A DNA stretch of 63,468 nucleotides from Candidatus Hydrogenedentota bacterium (GTDB lineage Bacteria; Hydrogenedentota; Hydrogenedentia; Hydrogenedentales; SLHB01): assembly GCA_020849535.1 (NCBI GenBank), contig JADLGB010000260.1:1-63468 (forward strand), written 5' to 3'. Each line of letters starts with the position of its first letter. The stretch's first letter is position 1. The notes below the pieces were generated by a model. That model had not been told where the DNA came from, made no database searches, and saw nothing but the letters and a program-made list of their open reading frames with translations. Below are positions 1 through 7,917 of the stretch, piece after piece. Both the position numbers and the translations under genes were made by a program.

Positions 1-506
1 CGCGATGCGAACGACGAGCAGAGCAGTCCCAAGGACGCTACGACGAGGCAGAGCGATGCAGCCGCGATCTGCTGGCCTATCAGCATCTGGAGCGAAAGCC
101 CGCCCAAGAACGAAGCGATCGCCTGCAGCGGAAGACAGCCGAGGACGAGCAGTTCCACTTGCAGGAAGACCGTCAACGCCTTCGCGATGAACAGGTCCCT
201 TCCCCGGATGTTGGTGAGAAGCAATAATCCGAGTGATCGTTCCTGCTTCTCCGCGGCAATGGTGCTGGAGGCAAACAGCGGAGTCAGCACGCAGACGGTA
301 AACAGGAGAAAGCCGAATACGGTGTTCGTGAGGAAACTCCCCGCAATGTTCACGGTCTCGTATAGCGTCGACCCGCCCATGGACATGAAAAACCATGCGA
401 GCAACAGGGCTGCACCGCAAACCGTGGGCGCGACAAACCGCAGCCAGTGAATGCTTTTGTGTCGCGCCGCGCGGGTCAACTCGAGATGTGCCAAGGGGAG
501 GTGCAT
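1..506 (-). CDS. ABC-2 type exporter permease (3'-truncated by window edge)
   Basis: This is the N-terminal 168 codons of a membrane permease. The start is the ATG whose A is at 506, which overlaps the TGA of the preceding permease by one base (TGATG), suggesting translational coupling. The translation begins MHLPLAHLELTRAARHKSIH and runs into hydrophobic segments. It contains TIAAEKQERSLGLLLLTNIR, which closely parallels TIAKEKQERTLPLLLMTGAR in the upstream gene product, and later ASLGLLCSSFAS against TSLGLLCSAVSF. The two permeases are therefore paralogues from a tandem duplication and probably form a heterodimeric channel with the ATPase at 2130-3113. The conserved E-K-x-x-x-T/S-L motif is typical of NatB/GldF-type ABC-2 permeases. 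The C-terminal part lies outside the window. Confidence 0.85.
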   Translation of the reverse strand, partial: MHLPLAHLELTRAARHKSIHWLRFVAPTVCGAALLLAWFFMSMGGSTLYETVNIAGSFLTNTVFGFLLFTVCVLTPLFASSTIAAEKQERSLGLLLLTNIRGRDLFIAKALTVFLQVELLVLGCLPLQAIASFLGGLSLQMLIGQQIAAASLCLVVASLGLLCSSFAS

Positions 507-2128
507 CACGCGGACTCCAGAAAGAGGGCCCGCAGTCTTGACATGCTTCGCTCGGCAAGAGGCTCGCCCACGCGCCAACGCTTTTCAACGGCACGCTGAA
601 AGATCGCGTACCAGTTCCGGCTCATCATGACGAGCACAAAAAAATAGGAGATCTTCGCGACAACGTTTCCTGGAGTGAACAAGTAGGAATTGAAAATATC
701 CGTTCGCGCGCCCGACTCGATAGCGATGGCGACAAGGGCGGACATAACTACTGATGCAAGTCCGGCGAGAACATGTAAGCCAAATAGCCAGCCCAGAGCA
801 TACAAGGCTTGGCGGGCAATGTGCCCGTACTGCGAGACGCAAAGGCAACCCAGGCTTACGTAAGCGATCGCTTCAAGCCACGCCTCGACCGAAGCAATCA
901 CTCCATTCGCCGCGTAGCGGATTCCCCATGGCAGCACTTCGGGCAATCCGGCCATCGGCTGCATTCGTCCCGGCCCAACCACAACGAAGCTTGCGAGAAA
1001 CAGCGATGGAAGAAAGACGCACGCACGCCGAAGGTGAGTGCGATAGATGGCGCGAACAAGTCCCTTCTCGCTGATACTCGTAACGAAAAGCAATTCCATG
1101 CTGCCATCCTCATGCGTGGACGACAGGGAACTGGAGACATCGTAGATGATCAAAAGGACAATGACGGGCCAGAGAGGCACCGGCCACGGAGAGGCAAGAA
1201 CACAACTGACAACCAGGACGCATATCCACCAAGGCCAGCGATGGATGATACCCCCGCCTGTGGAGACATTCGCGGCATAGAGCCTGCCGATGGGGTCTTG
1301 TCTAAGCCATGGGAAACGATCGAGAGTCTTCATCGAGGCGAAGTCGCGGCGGCGCGTGACACGCCGCGGCTCGCGCACGTGGGCGGTTCGCCGCAGGGCG
1401 TACAGCGCGCATGCGCAAAGTGAGATGGCGAGTACCAGCGAAGAGAACGTGACGACACTCAGGCCGGACCAGGAGAACGATGGTTCATAGGTAGCGTTCA
1501 CAGCGCTGAGCGCGAATGCGGGACCCCATCCCAGCGTCCCAAGCGTCGTGGCATCCAGCAAAGCGCCTGTTGCGAGCCACAGAGCCTCTCCGCCAAGGGT
1601 GAGTGTCAGGGCATCCATGGGACGGAACGAGACGGCCGAGCACAACAAGCCAAGGCTGGTGAGCAAAACACAAACCGCCGCCAACACGATCTGCTGTCCA
1701 AGTACCATCTCAAGAGTCAAACCGCCAAAGAACGTGTTGAACGTCTGCAAAGGAAGGCAGCCGAAGATCAGAATCTCCGCTTGCAAGAAGACGCTCAAAC
1801 CCTTGGCTACGATAACATCCGCTTCTCTGGCACCCGTCATGAGCAGCAAGGGTAGCGTGCGCTCTTGTTTCTCCTTTGCGATCGTCTCCGACGCAAGGAG
1901 AGGTGTGTACAGAAACGCAACAAAGAGCTGGAACGCGTAGACGGCATTGGTGATGAGATTGTTGCAGAATGCCGCCGATGCCTCAGGATCCGTTCGTCTG
2001 GAGGTTCCGAACTCCCATGTGAGCCAAAGTAGCGCCGCGCAGAAGGCGGGCACGGCGAGCCGCAGCCGGTACATATTCTTGTTCCGGCCGGTGCGGGTGA
2101 GTTCGAGTCTGGCCAGGGGAAGGCGCAT
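506..2128 (-). CDS. ABC-2 type exporter permease
   Basis: A 540-residue integral membrane protein with about ten to twelve hydrophobic stretches. The N-terminal half contains TIAKEKQERTLPLLLMTGAR after the second membrane segment, a signature of ABC-2/NatB-like permeases. The second half repeats the pattern around SSLSSTHEDGSMELLFVTS, so each half carries an E-x-x-x-x-E/L-L motif. It starts one base after the ATPase stop codon (TAG at 2130-2132), and its own TGA overlaps the start of the next permease. The gene is thus the third in a four-gene operon. Substrate is unknown; by family the complex exports something across, or acts at, the inner membrane. No gene for an outer-membrane partner is nearby. 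Confidence is high for the family and low for the substrate. Confidence 0.88.
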   Translation of the reverse strand: MRLPLARLELTRTGRNKNMYRLRLAVPAFCAALLWLTWEFGTSRRTDPEASAAFCNNLITNAVYAFQLFVAFLYTPLLASETIAKEKQERTLPLLLMTGAREADVIVAKGLSVFLQAEILIFGCLPLQTFNTFFGGLTLEMVLGQQIVLAAVCVLLTSLGLLCSAVSFRPMDALTLTLGGEALWLATGALLDATTLGTLGWGPAFALSAVNATYEPSFSWSGLSVVTFSSLVLAISLCACALYALRRTAHVREPRRVTRRRDFASMKTLDRFPWLRQDPIGRLYAANVSTGGGIIHRWPWWICVLVVSCVLASPWPVPLWPVIVLLIIYDVSSSLSSTHEDGSMELLFVTSISEKGLVRAIYRTHLRRACVFLPSLFLASFVVVGPGRMQPMAGLPEVLPWGIRYAANGVIASVEAWLEAIAYVSLGCLCVSQYGHIARQALYALGWLFGLHVLAGLASVVMSALVAIAIESGARTDIFNSYLFTPGNVVAKISYFFVLVMMSRNWYAIFQRAVEKRWRVGEPLAERSMSRLRALFLESA

Positions 2129-2129
2129 G

Positions 2130-3113
2130 CTAACCGCGGTCCGGCGGTGCCGACGGCACGGGTGGCGGCATGTGCGTTGCCTGTTGGGCGTCGTCGGTGA
2201 GGCGCAGAAACGCGTCTTCGAGAAGGATCTCCTCTTCCTTGATCGTGAGCACGCCGAATCCGGCTTCGACCAGCCTCGATGCGACGAAGCTGAAATCCTC
2301 GATGCCGTCGTGGAGTTCGATGGAGACGTGCGAGTCCAGCACCTCGGCCTTGCGCACGCCGTCCAGACCGGCGAGCATATCGCGCGCGGCGTCGGGGCGG
2401 CCCGTCAAGCGGATTTCGAGACGGTGCGCGGTGCGCGCCTGCTTCAACGCCTCATCGATGGTGCCGAAGTAGAGCAGTCTGCCGCGATCGATGATGCAGA
2501 TCGTATTGCAAAGGTGGCGCAGTTCGGAGAGGATATGCGACGAGATCAGGACCGTCTTCCCCATCTGGCCCAAGGTCCGCAGCACTTCGAGCACCTCGAT
2601 GCGCGCGCGCGGGTCGAGACCCGAAGCGGGCTCGTCCAGAATCAGTACCTGCGGATCGTGGATGAGACAGCGGGCCAGTCCCAGGCGCTGCTGCATGCCG
2701 CGCGAAAGGCCATCGATCAGCGCGTCGCGCTTCTCCATCAACCCGGTCAGGGCGATGCAGTCGTCCACAATGCGCGCGCGCTGGGCCTCGGGGATGTCGT
2801 AGGCGGCGGCAAAGAACTCGAGATACTCCGCAACCTCCATGTCGCGGTATGCCCCACTGGAATCCGGCATGTAACCGATCAGCGGGCGGACCGCCGCGGG
2901 GTTGGACACAACGTTGTGGCCGAGTACGCTCGCGATGCCAATGTCCGGTCTCAGCAACGTGGCGAGGATGCGCATGGTCGTTGTCTTCCCCGCGCCATTC
3001 GGGCCGAGCAGGCCGCACACATCGCCCGCGGACACCTCCAGAGAAAGGCCCGAAAGCGCCTGTGTCTGTCCGTAGCGTTTGCTGAGGTTGGCGATGGAGA
3101 TTGCATTGGCCAT
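2130..3113 (-). CDS. ABC transporter ATP-binding protein
   Basis: A 327-residue cytoplasmic ATPase that energises the adjacent ABC-2 permeases. Walker A is GPNGAGKTTT near residues 37-46, the ABC signature is LSRGMQQRL near residue 137, and Walker B is VLILDEPASGLDP. The H-loop is in LISSHILSEL. The final 90 residues form the ferredoxin-like tail common in NatA/CcmA-type subunits (EIRLTGRPD...). The start ATG at 3113 overlaps the TAA stop of the upstream gene by one base (TAATG), and the stop lies one base before the next ATG, so the operon is compact. The signature motif has R and M in place of the common LSGGQ (LSRGMQQ), which is usual for this subfamily. Confidence 0.95.
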   Translation of the reverse strand: MANAISIANLSKRYGQTQALSGLSLEVSAGDVCGLLGPNGAGKTTTMRILATLLRPDIGIASVLGHNVVSNPAAVRPLIGYMPDSSGAYRDMEVAEYLEFFAAAYDIPEAQRARIVDDCIALTGLMEKRDALIDGLSRGMQQRLGLARCLIHDPQVLILDEPASGLDPRARIEVLEVLRTLGQMGKTVLISSHILSELRHLCNTICIIDRGRLLYFGTIDEALKQARTAHRLEIRLTGRPDAARDMLAGLDGVRKAEVLDSHVSIELHDGIEDFSFVASRLVEAGFGVLTIKEEEILLEDAFLRLTDDAQQATHMPPPVPSAPPDRG

Positions 3114-5032
3114 TACGGTGTTTCCTTCTCAGCGGTGTCCGGTTCGCCGAACGCCACAGTGTGACCCTCCTGCACGGGATAGGTGATAGCCATGACCGTG
3201 CATTGCGCGAGTTCCGGCCTCGGACTACCATCAACGGAGAATCCGGAGGGCTTCACTTCGCGGTCTTCGGCAATCAGGAGGAGCGCGCCGCGTGACAGGG
3301 CATCCTCCACATGGAACTCCCGCCATTCGGATGCGCGGCCCCAGTCATCCGTGCTCCTTCCCAATTCCGTGAAAGTCTGAAAGGAACCTCCCCAAGACAA
3401 ATGCGGACGACGCTGGGAAGGAGCACCCAAAGACACCACCGTATCGCTGGACGGAAGGTCCACGAACCACACGTCTTCGCCATAGAGAATCCGAGCGTCG
3501 ACGAGACGATGGTTTCCGGATTTCACCACACGCACGGCCTTGCCATCCGGTTCCACGGTCAACGACAAGCCCCCGGCCTCGACCGGCAACGTGTCGGTCG
3601 AATAGAAGACGCGTTCCTGCCAACCGGGTATGCGTTGCGTGATGGCCCCTGAATCAACGTCAAGCCGGGGTGAAACGAACTCGAACGGGGACGTGAAAGA
3701 CGCCCGAAGCGGCTGCACAAGGCCGCCGCTCTCATGCTCGACCTTGTAGTCACCGATCATCGGGACGAACAACGCCGCGATGTGGAAGCGCAAGAGGGCG
3801 TTCTCATCCGGCACGTACAGCACGCGTTCGCGCGCGGTGAGGGCCATATCGCCGCCCACCCACGCCTTCGCCCCGAACCACGAAAGGAGCGTAAACACGG
3901 CCACCATGGCGGGAAACGTGATGAAGGTCAGCCGCGGCGCGCCGAGCTTCCGCACCAGCCAATAGTCCACCGGCCCGACAAGAACCGCGTATAGCGCGAT
4001 CAGCAGAATGACGAGCCCAAGCCGCAATCCAGCCCTGCGATTCGTCTGAACGAGACTTCGCAAGAATACCTTTCGGTCTTCCTGGCCGCGCATGTATGGC
4101 AAGGTATCGGATCGCGAGACATCGTTCAGGAAGGCAAGGATCCGCGGCCACAGGTCCGCGTGCCCTTCCCACTTCCTCCAGACCGGGCTGTTGGGTTCTA
4201 CCGCGAAACAGACCACCGACCCGAGGCCCACATTGCGCCGCACAACCAGCGGAACGCCATCGGACTCAATAAGCACCTCCCCGCGCGACACGTCTCCGTG
4301 AGCGTACGGCATGTCCTCGCCGAAAATGGTAAACGACTTCTGATCCGCGCCTTGCGGCCGGAACGGAAGCAGTTCCGGGAGCATACCGTTCATGAGACTA
4401 TCGGTGCGCCGCGACGCATCGACAATGAGCACGCCACCGCGCAACACCCACTCGTGAAGCGCATTCACTTGATACCTCGACAGCGGGGTATCCGGTGCGG
4501 GACTCAAAATGAACGCGTCGTACATGAGGAGTCCATCGCAGCGATCCGGCAACTGGTCCGGCGTCAGCGTGAGATGGATGTAGCGGCTGCTCTTGTCCGG
4601 ATTCTCGGCGGGCGGCAGGGAAGAGGGGACCCGCCCAATCGATCCGATGACCGGCACAGCCGCCGCTGAAGGATTCAGGGCTTCCGTGTAATCAAGGAGC
4701 GTTTGACCGCGCGTTGTGCGGTATTGAACGCGCACTCGCTCGACCAGTTCAGGCGAGCCTGGCACGTAGACGAACACCGCTTTGCGTGACGTCGACGGCA
4801 GATTCACCCGGGTGAAGGCGCTCCCAACAGGACTTCCCAGGTACTCGAGGGAGACTTCCAGTTCGCCCTCCCGGTCGCGGTCCTCGTTTTCCAGGATAAC
4901 CATGACCGGCGTGATGCAGTCGCTGCGCAGGTAGCCGCCGGCCCCGGCCAGGACCGTGGCCTTGACCCCTTGCGCCGCGCTGACACTCGCGGCGAGGACA
5001 ATCAGCACACACGCCATCCCCGCTTGTCGCAT
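3113..5032 (-). CDS. Exported membrane-anchored protein of ABC exporter operon
   Basis: A 639-residue protein, first gene of the ABC-2 exporter operon. It has a cleavable-looking signal peptide (VLIVLAASVSAAQG near residues 9-22), then about 300 extracytoplasmic residues. These include an immunoglobulin-like strand region and a segment ending FILSPAPDTPLS...LHEWVLRGGVLIVD, which resembles the glutaminase-amidotransferase-like fold (DUF4350/GldG type) seen in exporter-associated proteins. Two to three transmembrane helices follow near residues 335-400, then a C-terminal beta-rich domain. A Shine-Dalgarno GGAGGG lies just before the ATG at 5032. Single-base overlap with the ATPase gene argues it is part of the transporter. 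I infer an accessory role similar to GldG or a substrate-handling subunit; no enzymatic residues can be assigned. Confidence 0.8.
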   Translation of the reverse strand: MRQAGMACVLIVLAASVSAAQGVKATVLAGAGGYLRSDCITPVMVILENEDRDREGELEVSLEYLGSPVGSAFTRVNLPSTSRKAVFVYVPGSPELVERVRVQYRTTRGQTLLDYTEALNPSAAAVPVIGSIGRVPSSLPPAENPDKSSRYIHLTLTPDQLPDRCDGLLMYDAFILSPAPDTPLSRYQVNALHEWVLRGGVLIVDASRRTDSLMNGMLPELLPFRPQGADQKSFTIFGEDMPYAHGDVSRGEVLIESDGVPLVVRRNVGLGSVVCFAVEPNSPVWRKWEGHADLWPRILAFLNDVSRSDTLPYMRGQEDRKVFLRSLVQTNRRAGLRLGLVILLIALYAVLVGPVDYWLVRKLGAPRLTFITFPAMVAVFTLLSWFGAKAWVGGDMALTARERVLYVPDENALLRFHIAALFVPMIGDYKVEHESGGLVQPLRASFTSPFEFVSPRLDVDSGAITQRIPGWQERVFYSTDTLPVEAGGLSLTVEPDGKAVRVVKSGNHRLVDARILYGEDVWFVDLPSSDTVVSLGAPSQRRPHLSWGGSFQTFTELGRSTDDWGRASEWREFHVEDALSRGALLLIAEDREVKPSGFSVDGSPRPELAQCTVMAITYPVQEGHTVAFGEPDTAEKETP

Positions 5033-5050
5033 GGTGACCCTCCACGGAAC

Positions 5051-5079
5051 ATGCTAGCGTCATAGGAATCTGTTGTCAA
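5051..5079 (-). promoter_or_regulatory. Sigma70-type promoter of the ABC exporter operon
   Basis: On the minus strand TTGACA (5074-5079) is followed after 17 bases by TAGCAT (5051-5056). The -10 is about 18 bases before the ATG at 5032, so the 5' leader would be very short and carries the GGAGGG ribosome binding site. Confidence 0.6.
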
Positions 5080-5246
5080 CGATGGAAGAAGCGACTGGGC
5101 AACTGGACGTACAGTATGGAGTAGGCAAATGACGTGCCCCCAACGGGAAGACCCATTGCGCATCCAAGACGTTTGCGGGGGTGCGCTTGCGATGGATGCT
5201 GCAGGCGGCGGACAAACCAGAAAGAGGCGAGAAAGTAGAATTTGTA

Positions 5247-5275
5247 TTGACGAAATCGGGGAATACGGGTATGAT
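5247..5275 (+). promoter_or_regulatory. Sigma70-type promoter of metallophosphoesterase gene
   Basis: TTGACG (5247-5252), a 17-base spacer and TATGAT (5270-5275). This would start transcription near 5282 and leave a leader of about 175 bases before the ATG at 5456. Confidence 0.6.
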
Positions 5276-5455
5276 TATCAAAGGGGGAGCCTGTATAGGA
5301 AGCAGGCGGGCCTCAGGGGGGAATCACGAATTTCGTTGCCACGGGGGTAGCCTTACCCGCTACGACACAAACGCCGCGAGGCGAATGCTCTCGTCCCTAT
5401 CCATAGAGAGGTACAGCCAAATCCTGGCAATTCCAAAAGGGGAAAGGGGATACGT
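5276..5455 (+). other. Long possibly structured 5' leader
   Basis: No gene is visible between the promoter and the metallophosphoesterase start. The leader can form small stems, for example GCCTG (5289-5293) with CAGGC (5303-5307), and GGGTA (5345-5349) with TACCC (5354-5358), and it contains several G-runs. I compared it mentally with common riboswitch consensus sequences (cobalamin, TPP, SAM, c-di-GMP) and could not place it. The ribosome binding site is the GGGGA stretch near 5443-5450. Confidence 0.3.
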
Positions 5456-7201
5456 ATGATCTCAGACAGCCGAAGGGGAAGGCTTTTTTCAGTCCTAGGC
5501 ATCAGCATTTTGGTGCTGTCCGTGATTCCGCTGTGCGGAAACGGCTGCAATCCGATGTTCATGCAACTGACGACGCGCCAGCAGACGGTCCACCCAGTCG
5601 CGGTGCCGGAGGGCACACCCGAGATTCCGCCCTCCTACGTTCCCGAATATGAAGTCTACGGTTATAGCGACTGGAAAATGCGGGCTGGTGAGGATGAAGG
5701 GCGGAGGTTCGACCTCATGCCCACAGGCTATACCGGTTCGCCCAACAGGGCGCGGCTTCTGTCCTTTTTTACCCTGAGCGACATTCACATCACGGATAAG
5801 GAGTCTCCCGCGCAAGTTCTTTACTTCGGATGGAACGCGCCTTTTGGAACGGCGAGCCTTCTCTCTCAAGCCTATTCGCCGGTCGCCCTTTCCTCTACGC
5901 ACGTCCTCAATGCCGCCGTCAAGACCATCAACACGCTCCATTGCGGGACGCCATTCGATTTCGGCATGGCGCTCGGCGATCTGGGCAACTGCTCTCAGTA
6001 CAACGAGATTCGGTGGTTCATTGACGTTCTCGACGGAGAGAACATTACCCCCAGTTCCGGCGCTCATCTCGGCGCCGACACCATTGACTACCAGAAACCC
6101 TTCCAAGCGGCCGGACTCGACCCTCGCATCCCCTGGTATGCGGTGATCGGCAATCACGATCAATACTGGATGGGTGTAGGGTTCCCGACTCAAAAAGTTC
6201 GGGATGCCCTGATCGGAAGTGAAGTCCTCAATATGGGTACGAACCCCTTTGATCCCCTCGTTACAGAGTCTACCGGCATGTATGTGGGCGTAGTCGATGG
6301 CACGACCGTCTATGGCGATGTGATCAAGGGTGGACTGGCCTCCAACTTCACGACACCTCCGACCGTCGCCCCCGATGAGAACCGCCATTCCGTCTCCACG
6401 GATGACTCAACGACCGCCGGCTTCATGGAAGCGATGTTCGACACCACTTCGACTCCGGTGGGCCACGGGTTCACGCAGAGCAACCTTGATGAGGATTTCG
6501 CCTGCTATACGTTCGAGCCGAAATCGGATCTGCCGCTCAAGGTCATCGTGCTCGACGATACCTGCAAACTGACCAGCGACACGGGAGGTCCGGCATTCTA
6601 CGGCTCCGGCTGGATCGATGAGGAGCGCTACAACTGGCTGACGGCCGAGCTTCAGGAAGGCCAGGATGCGGACCAGCTCATGATCGTGGCAACCCATATC
6701 CCCATCAATCCGCAAAAGGACCTTTTCGACACGGAACCCGACCCGCAGTTCTATGAAGACTCCTATCTAACCGATGAAGAGTTGATCGCCACGCTGAGCA
6801 ACTATCCGAATCTTCTCATGGTGATCGCGGGGCACCGGCACAAGAATACGGTCACGCCGCAGCCGTCACCAGACCCGGCCCATCCGGAACGCGGCTTCTG
6901 GGAGGTGGAAAACTCCTCGTTGAGGGACTTCCCCCAGCAGTTCCGCACCTTCGATATCCGCCGCAATCGCGACAACACCATTTCTATCTTCGTGACAAAC
7001 GTCGATCCCATCGTGGAAGAGGGAACGCCCGAAGGGAAATCGCGCGGGTATGCCATCGGCGCGGCGAGGACTTACGGCACGCTCGCGCTTGATGACACGA
7101 CCTCGCATGCCTACAATGCGGAGTTGCTCAAGCAACTGACCCCTGAGATGCAAACCAAGATCGCGTCTCGCGGAACGCCACTGGAAGACCAGACGCACTA
7201 G
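5456..7201 (+). CDS. Exported metallophosphoesterase (TIGR03768-like)
   Basis: A 581-residue secreted calcineurin-like phosphoesterase. The N-terminus has a hydrophobic leader ending in cysteines (VIPLCGNGC), which could be a signal peptide or a weak lipobox. Metal-ligand motifs are in order: FTLSDIHITD (D-x-H), FGMALGDLGNC (GD), YAVIGNHDQYW (GNHD), MIVATHIPI (H) and MVIAGHRHKNT (GHxH). That is the full set for a dinuclear metallophosphatase. The long insert between the D-x-H and GNHD motifs and the overall length recall the RPA4764/TIGR03768 family, whose substrate is unknown. It stands alone between the divergent ABC operon and a tRNA gene, with its own promoter and long leader. The family call is strong; the substrate is unassigned. 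Confidence 0.9.
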   Translation: MISDSRRGRLFSVLGISILVLSVIPLCGNGCNPMFMQLTTRQQTVHPVAVPEGTPEIPPSYVPEYEVYGYSDWKMRAGEDEGRRFDLMPTGYTGSPNRARLLSFFTLSDIHITDKESPAQVLYFGWNAPFGTASLLSQAYSPVALSSTHVLNAAVKTINTLHCGTPFDFGMALGDLGNCSQYNEIRWFIDVLDGENITPSSGAHLGADTIDYQKPFQAAGLDPRIPWYAVIGNHDQYWMGVGFPTQKVRDALIGSEVLNMGTNPFDPLVTESTGMYVGVVDGTTVYGDVIKGGLASNFTTPPTVAPDENRHSVSTDDSTTAGFMEAMFDTTSTPVGHGFTQSNLDEDFACYTFEPKSDLPLKVIVLDDTCKLTSDTGGPAFYGSGWIDEERYNWLTAELQEGQDADQLMIVATHIPINPQKDLFDTEPDPQFYEDSYLTDEELIATLSNYPNLLMVIAGHRHKNTVTPQPSPDPAHPERGFWEVENSSLRDFPQQFRTFDIRRNRDNTISIFVTNVDPIVEEGTPEGKSRGYAIGAARTYGTLALDDTTSHAYNAELLKQLTPEMQTKIASRGTPLEDQTH

Positions 7202-7244
7202 CCAATTTAGGAGACCCCCGGCGTTCCCCACCGCCTCAACCTAT

Positions 7245-7274
7245 TTGACTTCGTTCTCTGGCGCATGCTATATT
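7245..7274 (+). promoter_or_regulatory. Promoter of tRNA-Asp gene
   Basis: TTGACT (7245-7250), an 18-base spacer and TATATT (7269-7274). The tRNA begins about 49 bases after the -10, leaving a short 5' leader for RNase P removal. Confidence 0.65.
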
Positions 7275-7322
7275 CTGTTCCCGTTGCTGGTGACGAGAAG
7301 GCCACCAGACAACCCCAAGCGC

Positions 7323-7399
7323 GGGGGCGTAGTTCAGTTGGTTAGAACGCTGCCCTGTCACGGCAGAGGTCGCGAGTTCGAGTCTCGTCGTCCCCGCCA
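7323..7399 (+). tRNA. tRNA-Asp (GTC)
   Basis: A 77-base cloverleaf with encoded CCA (7397-7399). The acceptor stem GGGGGCG (7323-7329) pairs with CGTCCCC (7389-7395), with one G-U pair and discriminator G at 7396. The anticodon stem CTGCC/GGCAG encloses loop CTGTCAC with anticodon GTC at 7357-7359. The T-arm contains GTTCGAGTC. It is the only tRNA gene I found in the window. Confidence 0.97.
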
Positions 7400-7412
7400 T
7401 CTAAGAAACTGA

Positions 7413-7452
7413 GCGCCAAGGACCTCACGACAAGATCCTTGGCGCTTTTTTT
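7413..7452 (+). terminator. Strong intrinsic terminator after tRNA-Asp
   Basis: A perfect 10-bp stem, GCGCCAAGGA (7413-7422) and TCCTTGGCGC (7436-7445), followed by seven T (7446-7452). It ends the tRNA transcript. Confidence 0.93.
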
Positions 7453-7620
7453 GTTCGGCCACCACGAATCCACTGTGAGGCTGCCTTGTCACCGACCTGC
7501 TGTGTCAGCGCCGGATACAAGCCGGCAAAGGTGCGGGCGTGCTTTGTCGAGGCCAAGGGCAGTTGAAGACCTGCTCATCCGCGGTTGGCGCCCTCGCGTG
7601 AAAGACTGAAGAGGGGGGTT

Positions 7621-7893
7621 CTACGTTGCCTGCTTCCTGCGGAGCAATCCAACCAAAGCCACGACGTGAAACGCGGCCATGGGCCAGAAGCCCAGCCTCA
7701 CAATCCGCCACTCCAATGGACAGGCGGTCCAGTCAGGCAGATCCACTCGCGACCTTGTGAGGTACTCCTGGATCAGCGCGGGGCTCGCGTAGTCGTCGAA
7801 GATATCATCAAGCGCCAGGAAGTAAGCGGCTAAACAGAAAAGGGATGCCGCCCCCAAAATCAGCGTTATGACCCTCAAGCTCTTGGCGTTCAT
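7621..7893 (-). CDS. Small two-helix membrane protein of exosortase locus
   Basis: A 90-residue protein with two predicted transmembrane helices (about residues 7-27, IALxx-like LILGAASLFCLAAYFLAL, and 68-84, PMAAFHVVALVGLL) and a basic tail RRKQAT. It lies 24 bases downstream of the exosortase gene on the same strand and is the last gene of the PadR/VIT/exosortase cluster. I do not recognise the family. Its position suggests an accessory role in the sorting system, but that is inference from location. A short linker between the helices is acidic and polar (DDIFDDYASP). Confidence 0.65.
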   Translation of the reverse strand: MNAKSLRVITLILGAASLFCLAAYFLALDDIFDDYASPALIQEYLTRSRVDLPDWTACPLEWRIVRLGFWPMAAFHVVALVGLLRRKQAT

Positions 7894-7917
7894 CTGCGGC
7901 TCCTTGTCGTGATGCCA

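Noticed and set aside
1947..3164. Long plus-strand open frame (405 codons) opposite the ABC ATPase and permease genes
   Set aside because: It mirrors the codon pattern of the strong minus-strand genes, is rich in R, H and Q, and has no domain.
5276..5455. Riboswitch call for the leader
   Set aside because: No match to any consensus that I can recall; reported only as a structured leader.
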